Counted from the first letter of the stretch, positions 1-8,451 are shown. The stretch is DNA of 42,094 nt from Pseudomonadota bacterium (GCA_021325555.1 JAJPGY010000025.1:1-42094); one strand, 5' to 3'. The notes: generated by a model not told the origin, from the sequence alone. A program made the numbers and translations.

Positions 1-32
1 CAAACCGCTCATTCCCGTCACCTCATGCGGCG

Positions 33-302
33 TCAAAGGTTTCGCCGAAATCGTTTCAATGCAAACCAGCTGAGCACCACCTTGTATGCGCTGTCCGAAC
101 AGGCAAGTCGCACGGCGCCCTGGAGCCTGGTGCAGCCCGGCGGGTCAGGCTGGAGAAAGCGATTTTGGCGGTTCAGGCAGTTGAACCGGGTGGCGCCGGC
201 GTGAAACTCACCGATGCCGAAGGCGTTGGCGACGACCGAAAGCCAGAGCACCGGCTGGACCGAGCCGTTGATCGCGCTGGCCAGGAAGGGCAGCGGCGCC
301 AT
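33..302 (-). CDS. Possible small hypothetical membrane protein (uncertain)
   Basis: An 89-codon reading frame begins at the only in-frame ATG and contains a hydrophobic stretch near its N terminus (roughly residues 1-30), followed by a Cys/Arg-containing tail. It lies in the same frame as the upstream minus-strand gene, directly after that gene's TAG stop, and the frame stays open across the gap. No ribosome-binding site precedes the ATG. It could be a short membrane protein, the remnant of a longer gene, or chance. I do not recognise a family. Confidence 0.25.
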   Translation of the reverse strand: MAPLPFLASAINGSVQPVLWLSVVANAFGIGEFHAGATRFNCLNRQNRFLQPDPPGCTRLQGAVRLACSDSAYKVVLSWFALKRFRRNL

Positions 303-410
303 AATGGCGGCCAGGAAGAGAAACGCGATGTCCGCGCTCCGGCTGAATACCCGGACGGAGCATCTCGGTCTGCCCCAAGCTGCCGCTGCTGATTCGACAA
401 TGAGGCGCCG

Positions 411-1184
411 CTATGCCTTTCCTTCCGGCTGGTTGACCTGCTCTGCCACCTCCCTTGGTGTCACCGGCATCTCAACGGCCGGCCGCCGGAAGACCACGCA
501 AGGCCAGAAAAAGGAGTCTTCGAATGCGCCGCACACCTGCCATCCTTCGGCAGCCCGGGCGGTGATGAGCGCGGTGAGCTTGCTTGTCTGATTCTTGAAA
601 AGCCCGCCTTTGGCGTGCTCGACGAGATACTCGAACGGCTGCTCGGTGTCCTTGGTGAGAAGGATGAGGACAGGGTTGACGCCGCCGTGCATGATGCACT
701 CGGCCGTCAGGTTGTCACGCACCTGCTGGTCTAGCAGCTCGTAAACTATCGCCTCCTCGATCTTCTCGAGGATAGTCGGGCTGACCTCGCTCACCTTCAG
801 CAGCAGCCCTTCCGTGGAGCTTTCAGCCTTGCGGAATACGGCCACCGGGGGCGTGACCGGACTGTCCAGAACGCAGGCGGGGATCCAGCCTTCCTCCTTC
901 TTCTTCCAGAGCCGCTCGCGCACGTCGGCTATATCGTCCTGCCCCTTGATATGCGGAACCCGCTCGACCGTGTACAGCGTGGGCCGCGCGCCTCCCGCCA
1001 GTTTCCGGAAGATGAGCACCGGCCTGCGCACCTCGTCGCCACAGGAATCGACGACCTGCCAGCCTAACTGGGCCTGCTCGCTCAAGATTCGCTGGAGCGC
1101 CGCCTCATCCGATTCGCCGGACTGCCTGGCCAGGGGCACCACGGCGTATTCGTGTATCTCCTTGCCGGCTGCCGTCGTCCCCAT
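411..1184 (-). CDS. Repeat protein with DUF4177-like units
   Basis: This 257-residue protein is built from repeats of one design: a Tyr-X-Val strand, a helix with charged residues, a G-W-x-(V/P) turn and a closing strand ending F-R-K/R. Clear copies are at about residues 11-60, 70-120 and 200-250, with a degenerate third unit between. The G-W turn and short strand-helix-strand layout resemble DUF4177-type domains, which are usually single. No signal peptide or membrane segment is seen. I chose the ATG at 1184 because a G-rich Shine-Dalgarno-like run (GGGGGTGA) precedes it; an upstream ATG would add 14 residues. It is divergent from the GT87-like gene. Function is unknown; a small sensor or binding scaffold is possible. 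Confidence 0.7.
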   Translation of the reverse strand: MGTTAAGKEIHEYAVVPLARQSGESDEAALQRILSEQAQLGWQVVDSCGDEVRRPVLIFRKLAGGARPTLYTVERVPHIKGQDDIADVRERLWKKKEEGWIPACVLDSPVTPPVAVFRKAESSTEGLLLKVSEVSPTILEKIEEAIVYELLDQQVRDNLTAECIMHGGVNPVLILLTKDTEQPFEYLVEHAKGGLFKNQTSKLTALITARAAEGWQVCGAFEDSFFWPCVVFRRPAVEMPVTPREVAEQVNQPEGKA

Positions 1185-1344
1185 AGAAATCACCCCCGAG
1201 TGCTTGGTGCGAACAGATGTTAGCATCAGTGTATCTCAGCGCCACGGCAGGCACCCCCCCCTCGTGCACGTCAAGAGCCTGGCTGCCGCATTTGCCCTGG
1301 TAACATCAAGCAGGGCGCACCTGCTTAGCCTGGAGGCCGGGGTG

Positions 1345-2628
1345 GTGACGAAGTTGCTCAACCTGTCGTGGCTCCCGGGCGGCCGGCGACTGCTCTTGCT
1401 GCTTCTCGGTTTCTGGTGCGCGGGGGCGATCGCCCTTGATCTGATCTCCGACCTGGCTGCCCCCTCAGCCAAGCTCAATTGCGATTACGGGATAAATTTC
1501 TTCGTCTCCGGCCGGCTGGTCGCAGAGGGCCTAGCCGGCAAACTGTACCCGCCGAGCCCCAACCTTTCATTCCGCGACTGGCCCTACAACCAGGAAGCGC
1601 ATCGGCTCCTGCCCGGCCTGCCGGAGGGCACCGTGGCTGGCTTCATGTACAGCCCTCTTGTCGCCTGCCTCTGTGCGCCGCTCTCCCTTCTGGGACGCAT
1701 CTGGTCGCGGGTGGTCTGGGATCTGACGAACCTGCTGGCCCTGCTGTGGTGCGCCCGCCGCACGGCAAGGCACTGTAACGTCCATTTCTTTCCCGTCTTC
1801 TCTGGGTTCCTGGCTTTTCTGCCGGTATTTGCCAATCTCTGGGTCGGCCAGTCGGCCTTGCTGTTCGGCGCGCTGCCGCTGGCGGGCGGTCTGTTCTGCC
1901 TGCTGAGCCGCTCGCCTTTCCGGGCCGGGGCGGCGCTCTCGGCGATGATTCTCAAGCCGCATTATTTTCTGGCGGCGCTGTTCACGGCCCTGCTTTCTCG
2001 CCAGCGGCGCTGCCTGTTCGGGCTGCTGGCCGGCGCCGCCTTCATCCTGGCCATGTCCATCGCCTGCACGGGGCCTTCGGCCTTCACCGGTTGGCTCGGC
2101 TCTTTCAAGTACTCCGAGGAGACGCTGACCGGCAGCGCTTACATCGTCCGCGAGCCGCTCATCGCCTCGCTGCCGGGCGTGATTCTGCTTATGCTGCCGG
2201 CGGTCGCGCGGGCTGACCTGAAGTGGCTCATCTATCTGGGCGGCTTGATTCCGGTCATCGCCGTCTTCTTGTGGGCAGTCCGGTTATCCGGCAAGGCGCC
2301 GACAGAGACGACCAGGCTGGCGATGATCGCCCTGTTCGCCGGCTTTGCCGAGGTGGCGGGCTCGCCGCACCTCCTGCTATATGACCTCAGCCTCCTGTCC
2401 CTGCCCGGGGCGCTGCTCTGGCTGGACGGTCATATCAACCTGCCCGTCAAACGCTGCCTGCTGGCCGGGTGGCTGGCCTTGAACGCCTACGTGGCAGCCG
2501 TTGTCTTGTGCCAGCCGCCGCCGGCAGGGCTCATGCTCATCCTCCTCGCGGTGCTCGCGGCGCTCGTGATCACGGGCCTGCGCACCGGGGTGGCCGTGGC
2601 TGGGGAGCCTGCAAGCAGCCGGCGCTGA
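1345..2628 (+). CDS. Polytopic GT87/DUF2029-type membrane glycosyltransferase-like protein
   Basis: About 427 residues with roughly ten hydrophobic segments. After the first membrane segment comes an acidic 'D-Y-G-x-N-F-F-x-S-G' region, then a loop with 'LYPP', and 'Y-S-P-L' before the next membrane helices. This is the layout of GT87 (DUF2029) GT-C fold enzymes, which use polyprenyl-phosphate sugars outside the cytoplasmic membrane. The frame is open far upstream, but I place the start at a GTG preceded by GGAGG at 1332-1336; the GTG at 1342 is equally possible. It resembles the protein at 20364 in both the acidic loop and the LYPP motif. Substrate is unknown. It is transcribed toward, and ends convergent with, the gene at 2903. 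Confidence 0.7.
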   Translation: MTKLLNLSWLPGGRRLLLLLLGFWCAGAIALDLISDLAAPSAKLNCDYGINFFVSGRLVAEGLAGKLYPPSPNLSFRDWPYNQEAHRLLPGLPEGTVAGFMYSPLVACLCAPLSLLGRIWSRVVWDLTNLLALLWCARRTARHCNVHFFPVFSGFLAFLPVFANLWVGQSALLFGALPLAGGLFCLLSRSPFRAGAALSAMILKPHYFLAALFTALLSRQRRCLFGLLAGAAFILAMSIACTGPSAFTGWLGSFKYSEETLTGSAYIVREPLIASLPGVILLMLPAVARADLKWLIYLGGLIPVIAVFLWAVRLSGKAPTETTRLAMIALFAGFAEVAGSPHLLLYDLSLLSLPGALLWLDGHINLPVKRCLLAGWLALNAYVAAVVLCQPPPAGLMLILLAVLAALVITGLRTGVAVAGEPASSRR

Positions 2629-2799
2629 GCGTCCGCATTAATCCGCGTCACCCCACCGGCGGCGCCACATGCCTGCCTGATCGAAGCAGTGATCGATCCC
2701 GGGGCGCAGGCACCTTGCTCGCCGGGATACGGGCCGGACGCCCGCGCCAGGGGTTGTCACCCCAGACGCGTGGCGCCGAACAGGTATTCGGCGCTTGAG

Positions 2800-2820
2800 T
2801 CTCCTATATTAGATAGGAGA
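2800..2820. other. Perfect 8-bp hairpin between convergent genes
   Basis: TCTCCTAT and ATAGGAGA form an 8-bp stem with a 5-nt loop. No T-tract follows on either strand, so it is not a classic intrinsic terminator. It lies in the gap between two converging genes and may help end or trim their transcripts. Confidence 0.4.
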
Positions 2821-2844
2821 AGGCCGCCGCAAGAAAGAAGCGGG

Positions 2845-2891
2845 GGCGGCGAGCGGCACCGCCGGCAGATTGCCGAGGGCCGCTCGCCGCC
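2845..2891. terminator. Long GC-rich inverted repeat, probable convergent terminator
   Basis: A perfect 13-bp inverted repeat (2845-2857 with 2879-2891) encloses a loop that itself holds a CGGCA/TGCCG mini-hairpin. It lies 11 bp past the stop codon of the minus-strand gene at 2903 and downstream of the plus-strand gene ending at 2628. There is no U-tract, so Rho-independent release is doubtful. Position and strength still suggest a transcript-end structure for one or both genes. Confidence 0.5.
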
Positions 2892-2902
2892 TGTCCGTTG
2901 GT

Positions 2903-4015
2903 TTACTTGGCCGGGGCCGGGTTTGATGCCGGCTGAGCGGCGGTCACAGTGCTACCACCGGCGGTATCGGGTGTGGGCTCCGCCGGGCAGGGCGGGGCGA
3001 AGAGCGCGGGCAGCGTCAGCGACGCCACACGGGGGTCGGTCGGGAACGGGTTCAGCTCCTTGTGCAGCCGGCAGACATAGCTGGTGTCCGTCGGGCTGTT
3101 GAACCAGCGGACGCCCAGCCGCAGCCGCTCCGGGATGAATTCGGCCGGAATGTTCTGCAGCGCCACCACCCAGGCTGCCTCGCGCGGGTTCAGGTGGCGG
3201 CCGGCGCGCGACTCCAGCTGCTTGAGGGCGGCCTGCAGGGCCGCGAAGGCCGCCTGGTGCTCGCCGTAGGTGAAGGTGAAGCCCATGCGGTCGATGAAGA
3301 ACTCCGCCACGTTGTAGAAGCCGCAGACGGCGTCCATGCGGTGGTAGCCGTGCCTGGCGAGCAGACGGCCGGCGTTCTCGACGAAGTGCTGGGCCACGCC
3401 CTTGAGCGAGGGGGCGGGCTGCCAGGGCGCCATGTTGCTCGCCTCGAATGCTCTCGTCCACAGGCGGAAGAACTTGTCCGGGTCGAAATTCTTGTAGACC
3501 GCATCGTCGAAGTCGACGATGAAGTCGCGCATTTCGCCCTCGGGCAGGTAGCGCTCGGGATCGAAGCAGTAGATGGAGAGCTCCGCCGCCTTGAACTCCG
3601 GGTGCGGCAGGCGGTTGGTGGCCGGGTGCGAGTTGGGAAAGTGACAGAGCGGCGATGTCGCCTCGGTGCCGTCGAGCTGGCGGTCGCGCAGGGCGCAGCG
3701 CAGGATCTTGCGCTCGCCGTCACGCCCCCTGGTGTTCGGGCACCGGTAAAAGACCTCGACGAGCAGCTCGAGCCCGTCGCGCTGGATGGTCATTCTGCCG
3801 GCAGGGAAGGTGAACTCCCTGGTGACGACGCCGTTGTCGTCGGTCATGGCTGCGGTGGCCTCGGTCACCCTGGCGGCTTCATCCTGGTAGCGGAGGCGAT
3901 CGCCTTCGACTGTGACGTTGGACAGGCGAATCTTGCGAAACACGTCCGGATGAACTAGCTGCTCCACGACATCACCGTCGGTGATGGCCATGAGGCTGGC
4001 GTTGAACTTGTACAC
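2903..4015 (-). CDS. Hypothetical protein, 370 residues, no recognised family
   Basis: The start is a GTG with an excellent Shine-Dalgarno AAGGAGGT five bases upstream. The protein looks soluble: a beta-rich first 130 residues with many charged positions, then a helical middle rich in aromatic residues (about 150-270), and a low-complexity tail rich in Pro, Thr and Ala after about residue 340. No signal peptide, transmembrane segment, nucleotide-binding loop or metal motif is evident. Scattered Cys and His do not form an obvious cluster. It is flanked by a converging membrane-protein gene and, upstream, by a 375-bp gap after the DUF3343 gene, so it is probably its own transcript. I do not recognise the family and assign no function. 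Confidence 0.75.
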   Translation of the reverse strand: MYKFNASLMAITDGDVVEQLVHPDVFRKIRLSNVTVEGDRLRYQDEAARVTEATAAMTDDNGVVTREFTFPAGRMTIQRDGLELLVEVFYRCPNTRGRDGERKILRCALRDRQLDGTEATSPLCHFPNSHPATNRLPHPEFKAAELSIYCFDPERYLPEGEMRDFIVDFDDAVYKNFDPDKFFRLWTRAFEASNMAPWQPAPSLKGVAQHFVENAGRLLARHGYHRMDAVCGFYNVAEFFIDRMGFTFTYGEHQAAFAALQAALKQLESRAGRHLNPREAAWVVALQNIPAEFIPERLRLGVRWFNSPTDTSYVCRLHKELNPFPTDPRVASLTLPALFAPPCPAEPTPDTAGGSTVTAAQPASNPAPAK

Positions 4016-4390
4016 GAAATACCTCCTTGCATAGCCGCGCCGGGCCCCGAACCCGGGGCAGAGACGGGGTTGTGCTGGTTCGGGTCAATGAAGGGCAAGG
4101 CGGCCACCTGAAAACGGCTCCCGGGCAGCAGGCTTTACGGGGGAGCAAGGATGATCAGGGATGGCAATGAATTTGCTGGAGCGGGTCGCCTTGAGCAAAA
4201 GAACGGGTTTAAAACAGGTCTTCAAGGTACAAAAGCGGTTGCCCGAAAAACAAGCGTCTAGCCGGAAAGTGTTGCCGGCCGGTGCCCGGCGGTCGCTTTC
4301 CAGGCTGCGTCCGGCGCTTCGTTTTACAGAAGGTGATCAAGATGTAATATGGCGGCCCTGTGCTAGGGGCGGGGCGATCAGGGTGCCGAC
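4016..4390. other. Non-coding gap with leader hairpin
   Basis: No convincing gene is seen here; the short open frames on both strands lack ribosome-binding sites. A small hairpin (GCCCCG/CGGGGC, 4044-4059) lies just upstream of the Shine-Dalgarno of the 2903-4015 gene and could sit in its mRNA leader. No strong -35/-10 pair was found on the minus strand. Confidence 0.4.
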
Positions 4391-4615
4391 TCAATCCACA
4401 AGGTGGATCCCGCTCGGGCTGAGCCCGGCGTCCTCGAGCAGGGCCAGCGCCTGCTGCTGCTGGGCGGGCTCGATAAGCTCGATCGACATGCCGCAGATAT
4501 CCGCGGAGAGCCCGGGCGGCGTGGGGGTCGGGCGGCAGCGAATCCGGTCCTTGAGCGCCCGGTCGGCGGCCATGACCCGGAACAAGCTCTCGAAGGTGAG
4601 AATCAGCCTGGACAT
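4391..4615 (-). CDS. DUF3343 family putative selenium/sulfur carrier protein
   Basis: A 74-residue protein matching the DUF3343 pattern. It opens with 'LTFES' and a helix of an A-x-x-x-L type, has a 'PTP' segment in the middle, then a strand with 'CGMSIEL', a helix containing 'ALALLEDAG', and a closing 'GIHLV' strand. DUF3343 proteins are small putative Se/S carriers, often encoded beside a cysteine desulfurase-type aminotransferase. Such an enzyme is encoded 2.7 kb away at 7285, which supports the call. I chose the ATG at 4615 because the family begins at this point; the Shine-Dalgarno is weak. The frame extends upstream to 4723 but that extension looks non-family. The Cys in the CGM motif is the likely functional residue (inference). 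Confidence 0.7.
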   Translation of the reverse strand: MSRLILTFESLFRVMAADRALKDRIRCRPTPTPPGLSADICGMSIELIEPAQQQQALALLEDAGLSPSGIHLVD

Positions 4616-4750
4616 GGCCTGATCATAAGCGCTCCGGCGCCCCGACAACGAGCACAAGTTTTTCCCTCGCTTAACCTGGCCTGAACATGGGTATGTCAGT
4701 ATTGAAAGCAGACACGCCCGCAAAAACTTTGATGGACACTGGCGTTTGTC

Positions 4751-4759
4751 TGTTATACT
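4751..4759 (+). promoter_or_regulatory. Extended -10 promoter, probably giving a near-leaderless mRNA
   Basis: TGTTATACT fits the extended -10 consensus (TGn plus a one-mismatch TATAAT). Transcription should begin near 4765-4767, only about five bases before the ATG at 4771. No Shine-Dalgarno sequence lies between. Confidence 0.5.
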
Positions 4760-4770
4760 CGGGATGAATC

Positions 4771-5010
4771 ATGCAGTACGTCATATGCCCACGCTGTAAG
4801 TTCAAGGTGCCGCTCCATCGGCACCTGTGTACGACCTGCGGGTACAAGCTGCCGTCCCTCGAGGATGCGAGAAAGGCGAGCGGCGCCGCGCAGACAGGCA
4901 ACGGCAGGGCGGCACGGGCGGGCCTGTGGCAGCAGTTCTTGGGCCTCGCTGGCGCCGAGGCGAAGCACCCCGAGCCCAAGCACGAGGGCACGGCGCTGGG
5001 CGAAGTCTAG
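4771..5010 (+). CDS. Small zinc-ribbon protein
   Basis: This 79-residue protein carries CPRC at residues 6-9 and CTTCG at about 20-24, the two knuckles of a four-cysteine zinc ribbon. A basic, Gly/Ala-rich linker and a hydrophilic tail follow. No catalytic domain is attached. An extended -10 box sits just upstream and there is no Shine-Dalgarno, so translation is probably leaderless. The gene converges on the lytic transglycosylase gene and overlaps its 3' end by four bases. It is divergent from the DUF3343 gene with a 155-bp shared control region. A protein- or nucleic-acid-binding role is possible; the specific partner is unknown. Confidence 0.65.
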   Translation: MQYVICPRCKFKVPLHRHLCTTCGYKLPSLEDARKASGAAQTGNGRAARAGLWQQFLGLAGAEAKHPEPKHEGTALGEV

Positions 5011-7250
5011 CTCTTGTAAATAAGCCGGTAGTTCCAGTAGCTGGCGAACACTTTGCGCACGTAATCGCGTGTCTCCTTGAGCGAGATGTTCTCCACGAAC
5101 TGATCCCAGTCGCTGGCGCCCTGCTGTCTCATTCTGGCGACCCACTGCCGGGCCGCGTTCGGGCCGCCGTTGTAGCTGGCGATGCCCAGCAGCGCCGTCT
5201 CCGCCGGCCCGGCCATGGTCCGGTTGCCCCTGAGCAGATACGCCAGATAATCGATGCCGAGCCTGAGATTGTTCTCCGGATTGTAAATGTCGTTTGTGCC
5301 GTTGAGCGTCACGCCCAGGCGTTTTGCCACACCGTATGCTGTGCCGGGCAGCAGCTGCATAAGCCCGATGGCGTTCGAGCGGCTCAAGGCGAGCGCGTTG
5401 TAGCGAGACTCTTCGCGGATCAGGGCGTGAACGAGCAGCGGATCGACCGCGGCTGCGGCTGCCACCGGCGCGATTATCCGCCCGTACAGCAGCGGGTAGG
5501 CCAGCTGCCATTGCGGAGCGCTTTCAGGACTGCCTCCCAGGTCGCGCTTCATCTCCTCGAGCGCGTCCAGCGGCAGATTGACCATGGCCAGGCAGAAGGC
5601 TCGCACCACGGGCGGTGCGTCTTCCTTCAGTTGCCCCAGCGATTCCTCCCACTGGTGCAGCCTGAGCAGGGTCGCCGCGGTGGCCCCGCAGCTTTTCTCC
5701 ACGTAATCGTAGCTCACCAGCGCCGGCGGCGCGGGCCAGGTCCATTCCGTGTTCGGGTGCTTTGCCAGCGGATCGGTGCGCCACCCCTCGTCTTTGCCAC
5801 CGGACAGCGCAGCCAGACGCGCGGTCGCCCGCCAGCCGTAGTAGTTGGACGGGTAGTTTGCCTGCACGGACCGGTAGGCGGTTTTCGCGGCCTCCTTTTC
5901 TTTCAGGCGTTCGTGCAGCTTGCCGGCCCAGAAGGCCAGGCGCGGCGCGGCCTTCGACCGCTGGTAACGCTTCTGCCCGGCCGCCGCCTCGGACAGCGCC
6001 GCCTTCAGCTTGCCATGCTGCACGTCGTCCCAGAACGACCACCAGAAAGACTCGGGAGCGTAGTTCGATTGCGGATATCTGGACAGGATCTGCCGGAAGT
6101 AAGCCAGTGACTGCGGCGGGGAAGAGCGGACGGCCAGGTTCCAGAGGGCCAGGTCACCATACCTGCTGCTGGCTGCCAGGATCGTTTTCCACAATGAAAC
6201 CGCCTCGTCGTGCGAGGACATCTGGCTCAGCATGTCCGCGGCTGCCGGCAGGGACGGATCATTGGGATGCGCCTTGATTCCCGACCAGAGAGCCTGCCTG
6301 GCCTCGGCTGTCCGCTTCAACTGCGCCTGGCAGGTGGCTTGCTCCAGCCAGCGACCCTTGACGGCTGATCTGCTCCAGTCGGCAAGGGCCTCCGACCACT
6401 CGCCGTGAACGAAATGCACCTGGGCGAAAAGCGCCCGGTCGGAGGAGGTGGGCGTGTAGCCGGGCAGGGCTGCCAGGCGGGCGACGATGTCGCGGGCGAA
6501 ATGGCCGTCCGGGCTGGCCTTCAGATATTGGCGGAAACAGGCCAGCGCCTCGTTTTGCTTGCCGCCGTCGGCAAGGGCCATTTCGCCCAGGTAGTAGGCG
6601 GCGCCGAGCGCCCACTGGCTGCCCGGAAACTGGCGCCGGATGTCCGCGAAGGCCTGCCTTGCCCGCTCTTTCTCGTTGGCGCGCAGATAGGACTGCGCCA
6701 GCCCGTAGCGGGCGCCGGCTACCTCGTCGATCGCGGCGCTGCGCTCCGCGATCGACGCAAGCGACTTCCTCACGAGCTTCTCGTTGCCCAGGCTGCTTCC
6801 GCACTCCGAGATGTGCCACTGGCAGCGCCCCCAGAGCGGGGCTATGGCGGAGGCCTCCTCGAGCAGCCGCACTGCTTGTTTTAGATCGCCGGCGGCGTTG
6901 CCCTTCTGGAGCAGGCGGGCGAGAACATAGGCCGCCTCCCGTTTTTGCTCGTCGCTCGTGCCCGGCGCCGAGCGCAGGAGGCGCAGCTGCGCGGCCACAT
7001 CGCCTTCCGGCAGGCGGTCGAGCTGTTTGAGGATCTCGGCAAATGTGAGCCGCTTGGCTGGCCAGATGCCGGTGAGCGCGCCGGGCCCGGCGGTGCTGTC
7101 CTTTCCGGCGCAGCCCCAGGACAGGCAGGCGACCAGAAGACAGCCGGCGGCGATCACGAGAATCGCCCTGGCCGCCCGATGCTCCTGCTTGTCGCTGGTT
7201 GCGGTCAAAAATGTGAACGGGAAAAGCTTGCGACCCAAAGATGCTAGCAT
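5007..7250 (-). CDS. slt: Slt-type soluble lytic murein transglycosylase
   Basis: A 747-residue envelope enzyme. The N terminus has a hydrophobic segment (about residues 27-47) with Cys residues in lipobox-like contexts, so it is probably a lipoprotein or anchored to the membrane. The middle (about 70-570) is a long helical TPR-like superhelix rich in A-x-x-L-A pairs, as in the ring of Slt70. The C-terminal 150 residues are the goose-lysozyme-like SLT domain: the catalytic Glu of the ES motif is near residue 614, followed by GLMQLLP, the N-x-x-L-G-x-x-Y-L motif and a SYNGG motif. It should cleave peptidoglycan glycan strands to 1,6-anhydromuropeptides. The ATG at 7250 lacks a clear ribosome-binding site. 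It is divergent from the aminotransferase gene at 7285. Confidence 0.88.
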   Translation of the reverse strand: MLASLGRKLFPFTFLTATSDKQEHRAARAILVIAAGCLLVACLSWGCAGKDSTAGPGALTGIWPAKRLTFAEILKQLDRLPEGDVAAQLRLLRSAPGTSDEQKREAAYVLARLLQKGNAAGDLKQAVRLLEEASAIAPLWGRCQWHISECGSSLGNEKLVRKSLASIAERSAAIDEVAGARYGLAQSYLRANEKERARQAFADIRRQFPGSQWALGAAYYLGEMALADGGKQNEALACFRQYLKASPDGHFARDIVARLAALPGYTPTSSDRALFAQVHFVHGEWSEALADWSRSAVKGRWLEQATCQAQLKRTAEARQALWSGIKAHPNDPSLPAAADMLSQMSSHDEAVSLWKTILAASSRYGDLALWNLAVRSSPPQSLAYFRQILSRYPQSNYAPESFWWSFWDDVQHGKLKAALSEAAAGQKRYQRSKAAPRLAFWAGKLHERLKEKEAAKTAYRSVQANYPSNYYGWRATARLAALSGGKDEGWRTDPLAKHPNTEWTWPAPPALVSYDYVEKSCGATAATLLRLHQWEESLGQLKEDAPPVVRAFCLAMVNLPLDALEEMKRDLGGSPESAPQWQLAYPLLYGRIIAPVAAAAAVDPLLVHALIREESRYNALALSRSNAIGLMQLLPGTAYGVAKRLGVTLNGTNDIYNPENNLRLGIDYLAYLLRGNRTMAGPAETALLGIASYNGGPNAARQWVARMRQQGASDWDQFVENISLKETRDYVRKVFASYWNYRLIYKS

Positions 7251-7284
7251 AACCAGGAGGAACCGGCGGCCGGCGCGCGCGCAG

Positions 7285-8442
7285 ATGATCTACTTCGACA
7301 ACGCAGCCACGACGCATCCCAAGCCGGAAGAAGTCTACCGGGCGCAGGACACATACCTGCGCGACTCGGCCAATCCGGGACGCGGCGTCCACAGGCTTGC
7401 CGTCGAGTCGGCGAGAAAGATCTACGCGGCGCGAATCGAGGCCGCCTCTTTCCTGGGGATAAAAGATCCGGAGCGGCTGGTCTTCACGGGCGGCTGCACG
7501 CAGTCCTTGAACATGGCCCTCAAGGGGCTGGCCTGGCGCCCGGGTGATGTGGTGGTGACATCGCCGCTGGAGCACAACTCGGTGATGCGCCCGCTCAGGC
7601 AGCTCGAGGGCAGGTGCGGCATAAAGCTGGTCGCCGCCGCCTATTCCGAAGAGGAGGGCGTCGATCTGCGGGATCTTGAGTCAAAAATCGGCCAATACCG
7701 GCCGCGCCTCTGCGCGGTGAGCCACGCCAGCAACGTCACAGGACATTTGATTGACCTGCCGGCAGTGGCCGAGATCTGCTGCCGCCTGTCCGTGCCGTTG
7801 CTGGTTGACGCCGCGCAGGCGGCGGGCGTGGTGCCATCCGGGCTGGATCACCCGGGCATAAGCCTGTGGGCGGCATCCGGGCACAAAAGCCTGCTCGGAC
7901 CGCCGGGCGTGGGGCTGCTCTACGTGGCGCCGGAGATCGAGCTGGAGCCGCTGGTCGCCGGTGGAACCGGCTCGCGCTCCGAAAATCTGGACATGCCGGA
8001 GTTTTACCCCGACCACCTGGAGTCCGGGACGCTGGCCGGTCCGGCGATCGCGGCCCTGGGAGCCGGGATCGCCTGGCTGAGGGCCGCCGGGCCGGACAAG
8101 GTCCGCCAGCACGAGCTGTCGCTGACCGGAAAGTTCCTCGACTGGGCAGCGACCGAGCCGGCGGTGCGGCTCTACGGACCGCCTTCTGGCGCAGGGCGGA
8201 CGGCGATCGTCTCTTTTGCGGTTGCCGGCATCACCGCCGACCGGGTGGCCGATCTTCTGGACAGGGACTTCGGCATCGCCGTGCGAGCGGGCTTGCACTG
8301 CGCGGCGTCCGCGCATGAGACGCTGGGCACGGCGGCCACCGGGCTGGTGCGGGCCAGCTTCGGACCCTTCAATACGCCCGCAGAGGTCGATCAGCTTTGC
8401 GCGGCGCTTTCGCGAATAACGGCCGGGGCCGCCCGCCGGTGA
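7285..8442 (+). CDS. Class V aminotransferase, cysteine desulfurase / selenocysteine lyase type
   Basis: A 385-residue PLP enzyme opening with 'IYFDNAATTHPKP', the hallmark of the NifS/CsdA-like family usually annotated as cysteine desulfurase family protein. A His-Ala-Ser-Asn segment and 'LLVDAAQAAG' provide the PLP contacts. Lys201 in SGHKSLLGPPG is the Schiff-base lysine and Cys339 in the C-terminal RAGLHC loop is the catalytic cysteine. It should release sulfur from cysteine, or selenium from selenocysteine, as an enzyme-bound persulfide or perselenide. The DUF3343 carrier-type gene lies nearby on the other strand. An AGGAGG lies 24 bases upstream of the ATG, too far to be ideal; no better in-frame start is present. 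Confidence 0.85.
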   Translation: MIYFDNAATTHPKPEEVYRAQDTYLRDSANPGRGVHRLAVESARKIYAARIEAASFLGIKDPERLVFTGGCTQSLNMALKGLAWRPGDVVVTSPLEHNSVMRPLRQLEGRCGIKLVAAAYSEEEGVDLRDLESKIGQYRPRLCAVSHASNVTGHLIDLPAVAEICCRLSVPLLVDAAQAAGVVPSGLDHPGISLWAASGHKSLLGPPGVGLLYVAPEIELEPLVAGGTGSRSENLDMPEFYPDHLESGTLAGPAIAALGAGIAWLRAAGPDKVRQHELSLTGKFLDWAATEPAVRLYGPPSGAGRTAIVSFAVAGITADRVADLLDRDFGIAVRAGLHCAASAHETLGTAATGLVRASFGPFNTPAEVDQLCAALSRITAGAARR

Positions 8443-8451
8443 TTCTTAAGC

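Noticed and set aside
814..1341. N-terminal extension of the GT87-like gene frame
   Set aside because: The upstream 176 codons overlap the DUF4177-like gene on the other strand and lack a membrane or family signature; GGAGG marks a start at 1342/1345.
2800..2820. 8-bp hairpin as an intrinsic terminator
   Set aside because: No T-tract on either strand; kept only as a hairpin.
3062..3958. 298-codon plus-strand frame inside the 370-residue gene
   Set aside because: It mirrors the minus-strand gene, which has an excellent ribosome site; the plus-strand product shows no fold-like pattern.
4161..4622. 153-codon plus-strand frame
   Set aside because: No ribosome site, and it covers the DUF3343 gene on the other strand.
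4827..6110. 427-codon plus-strand frame
   Set aside because: Antisense to the lytic transglycosylase, low-complexity product typical of GC-rich shadow frames.
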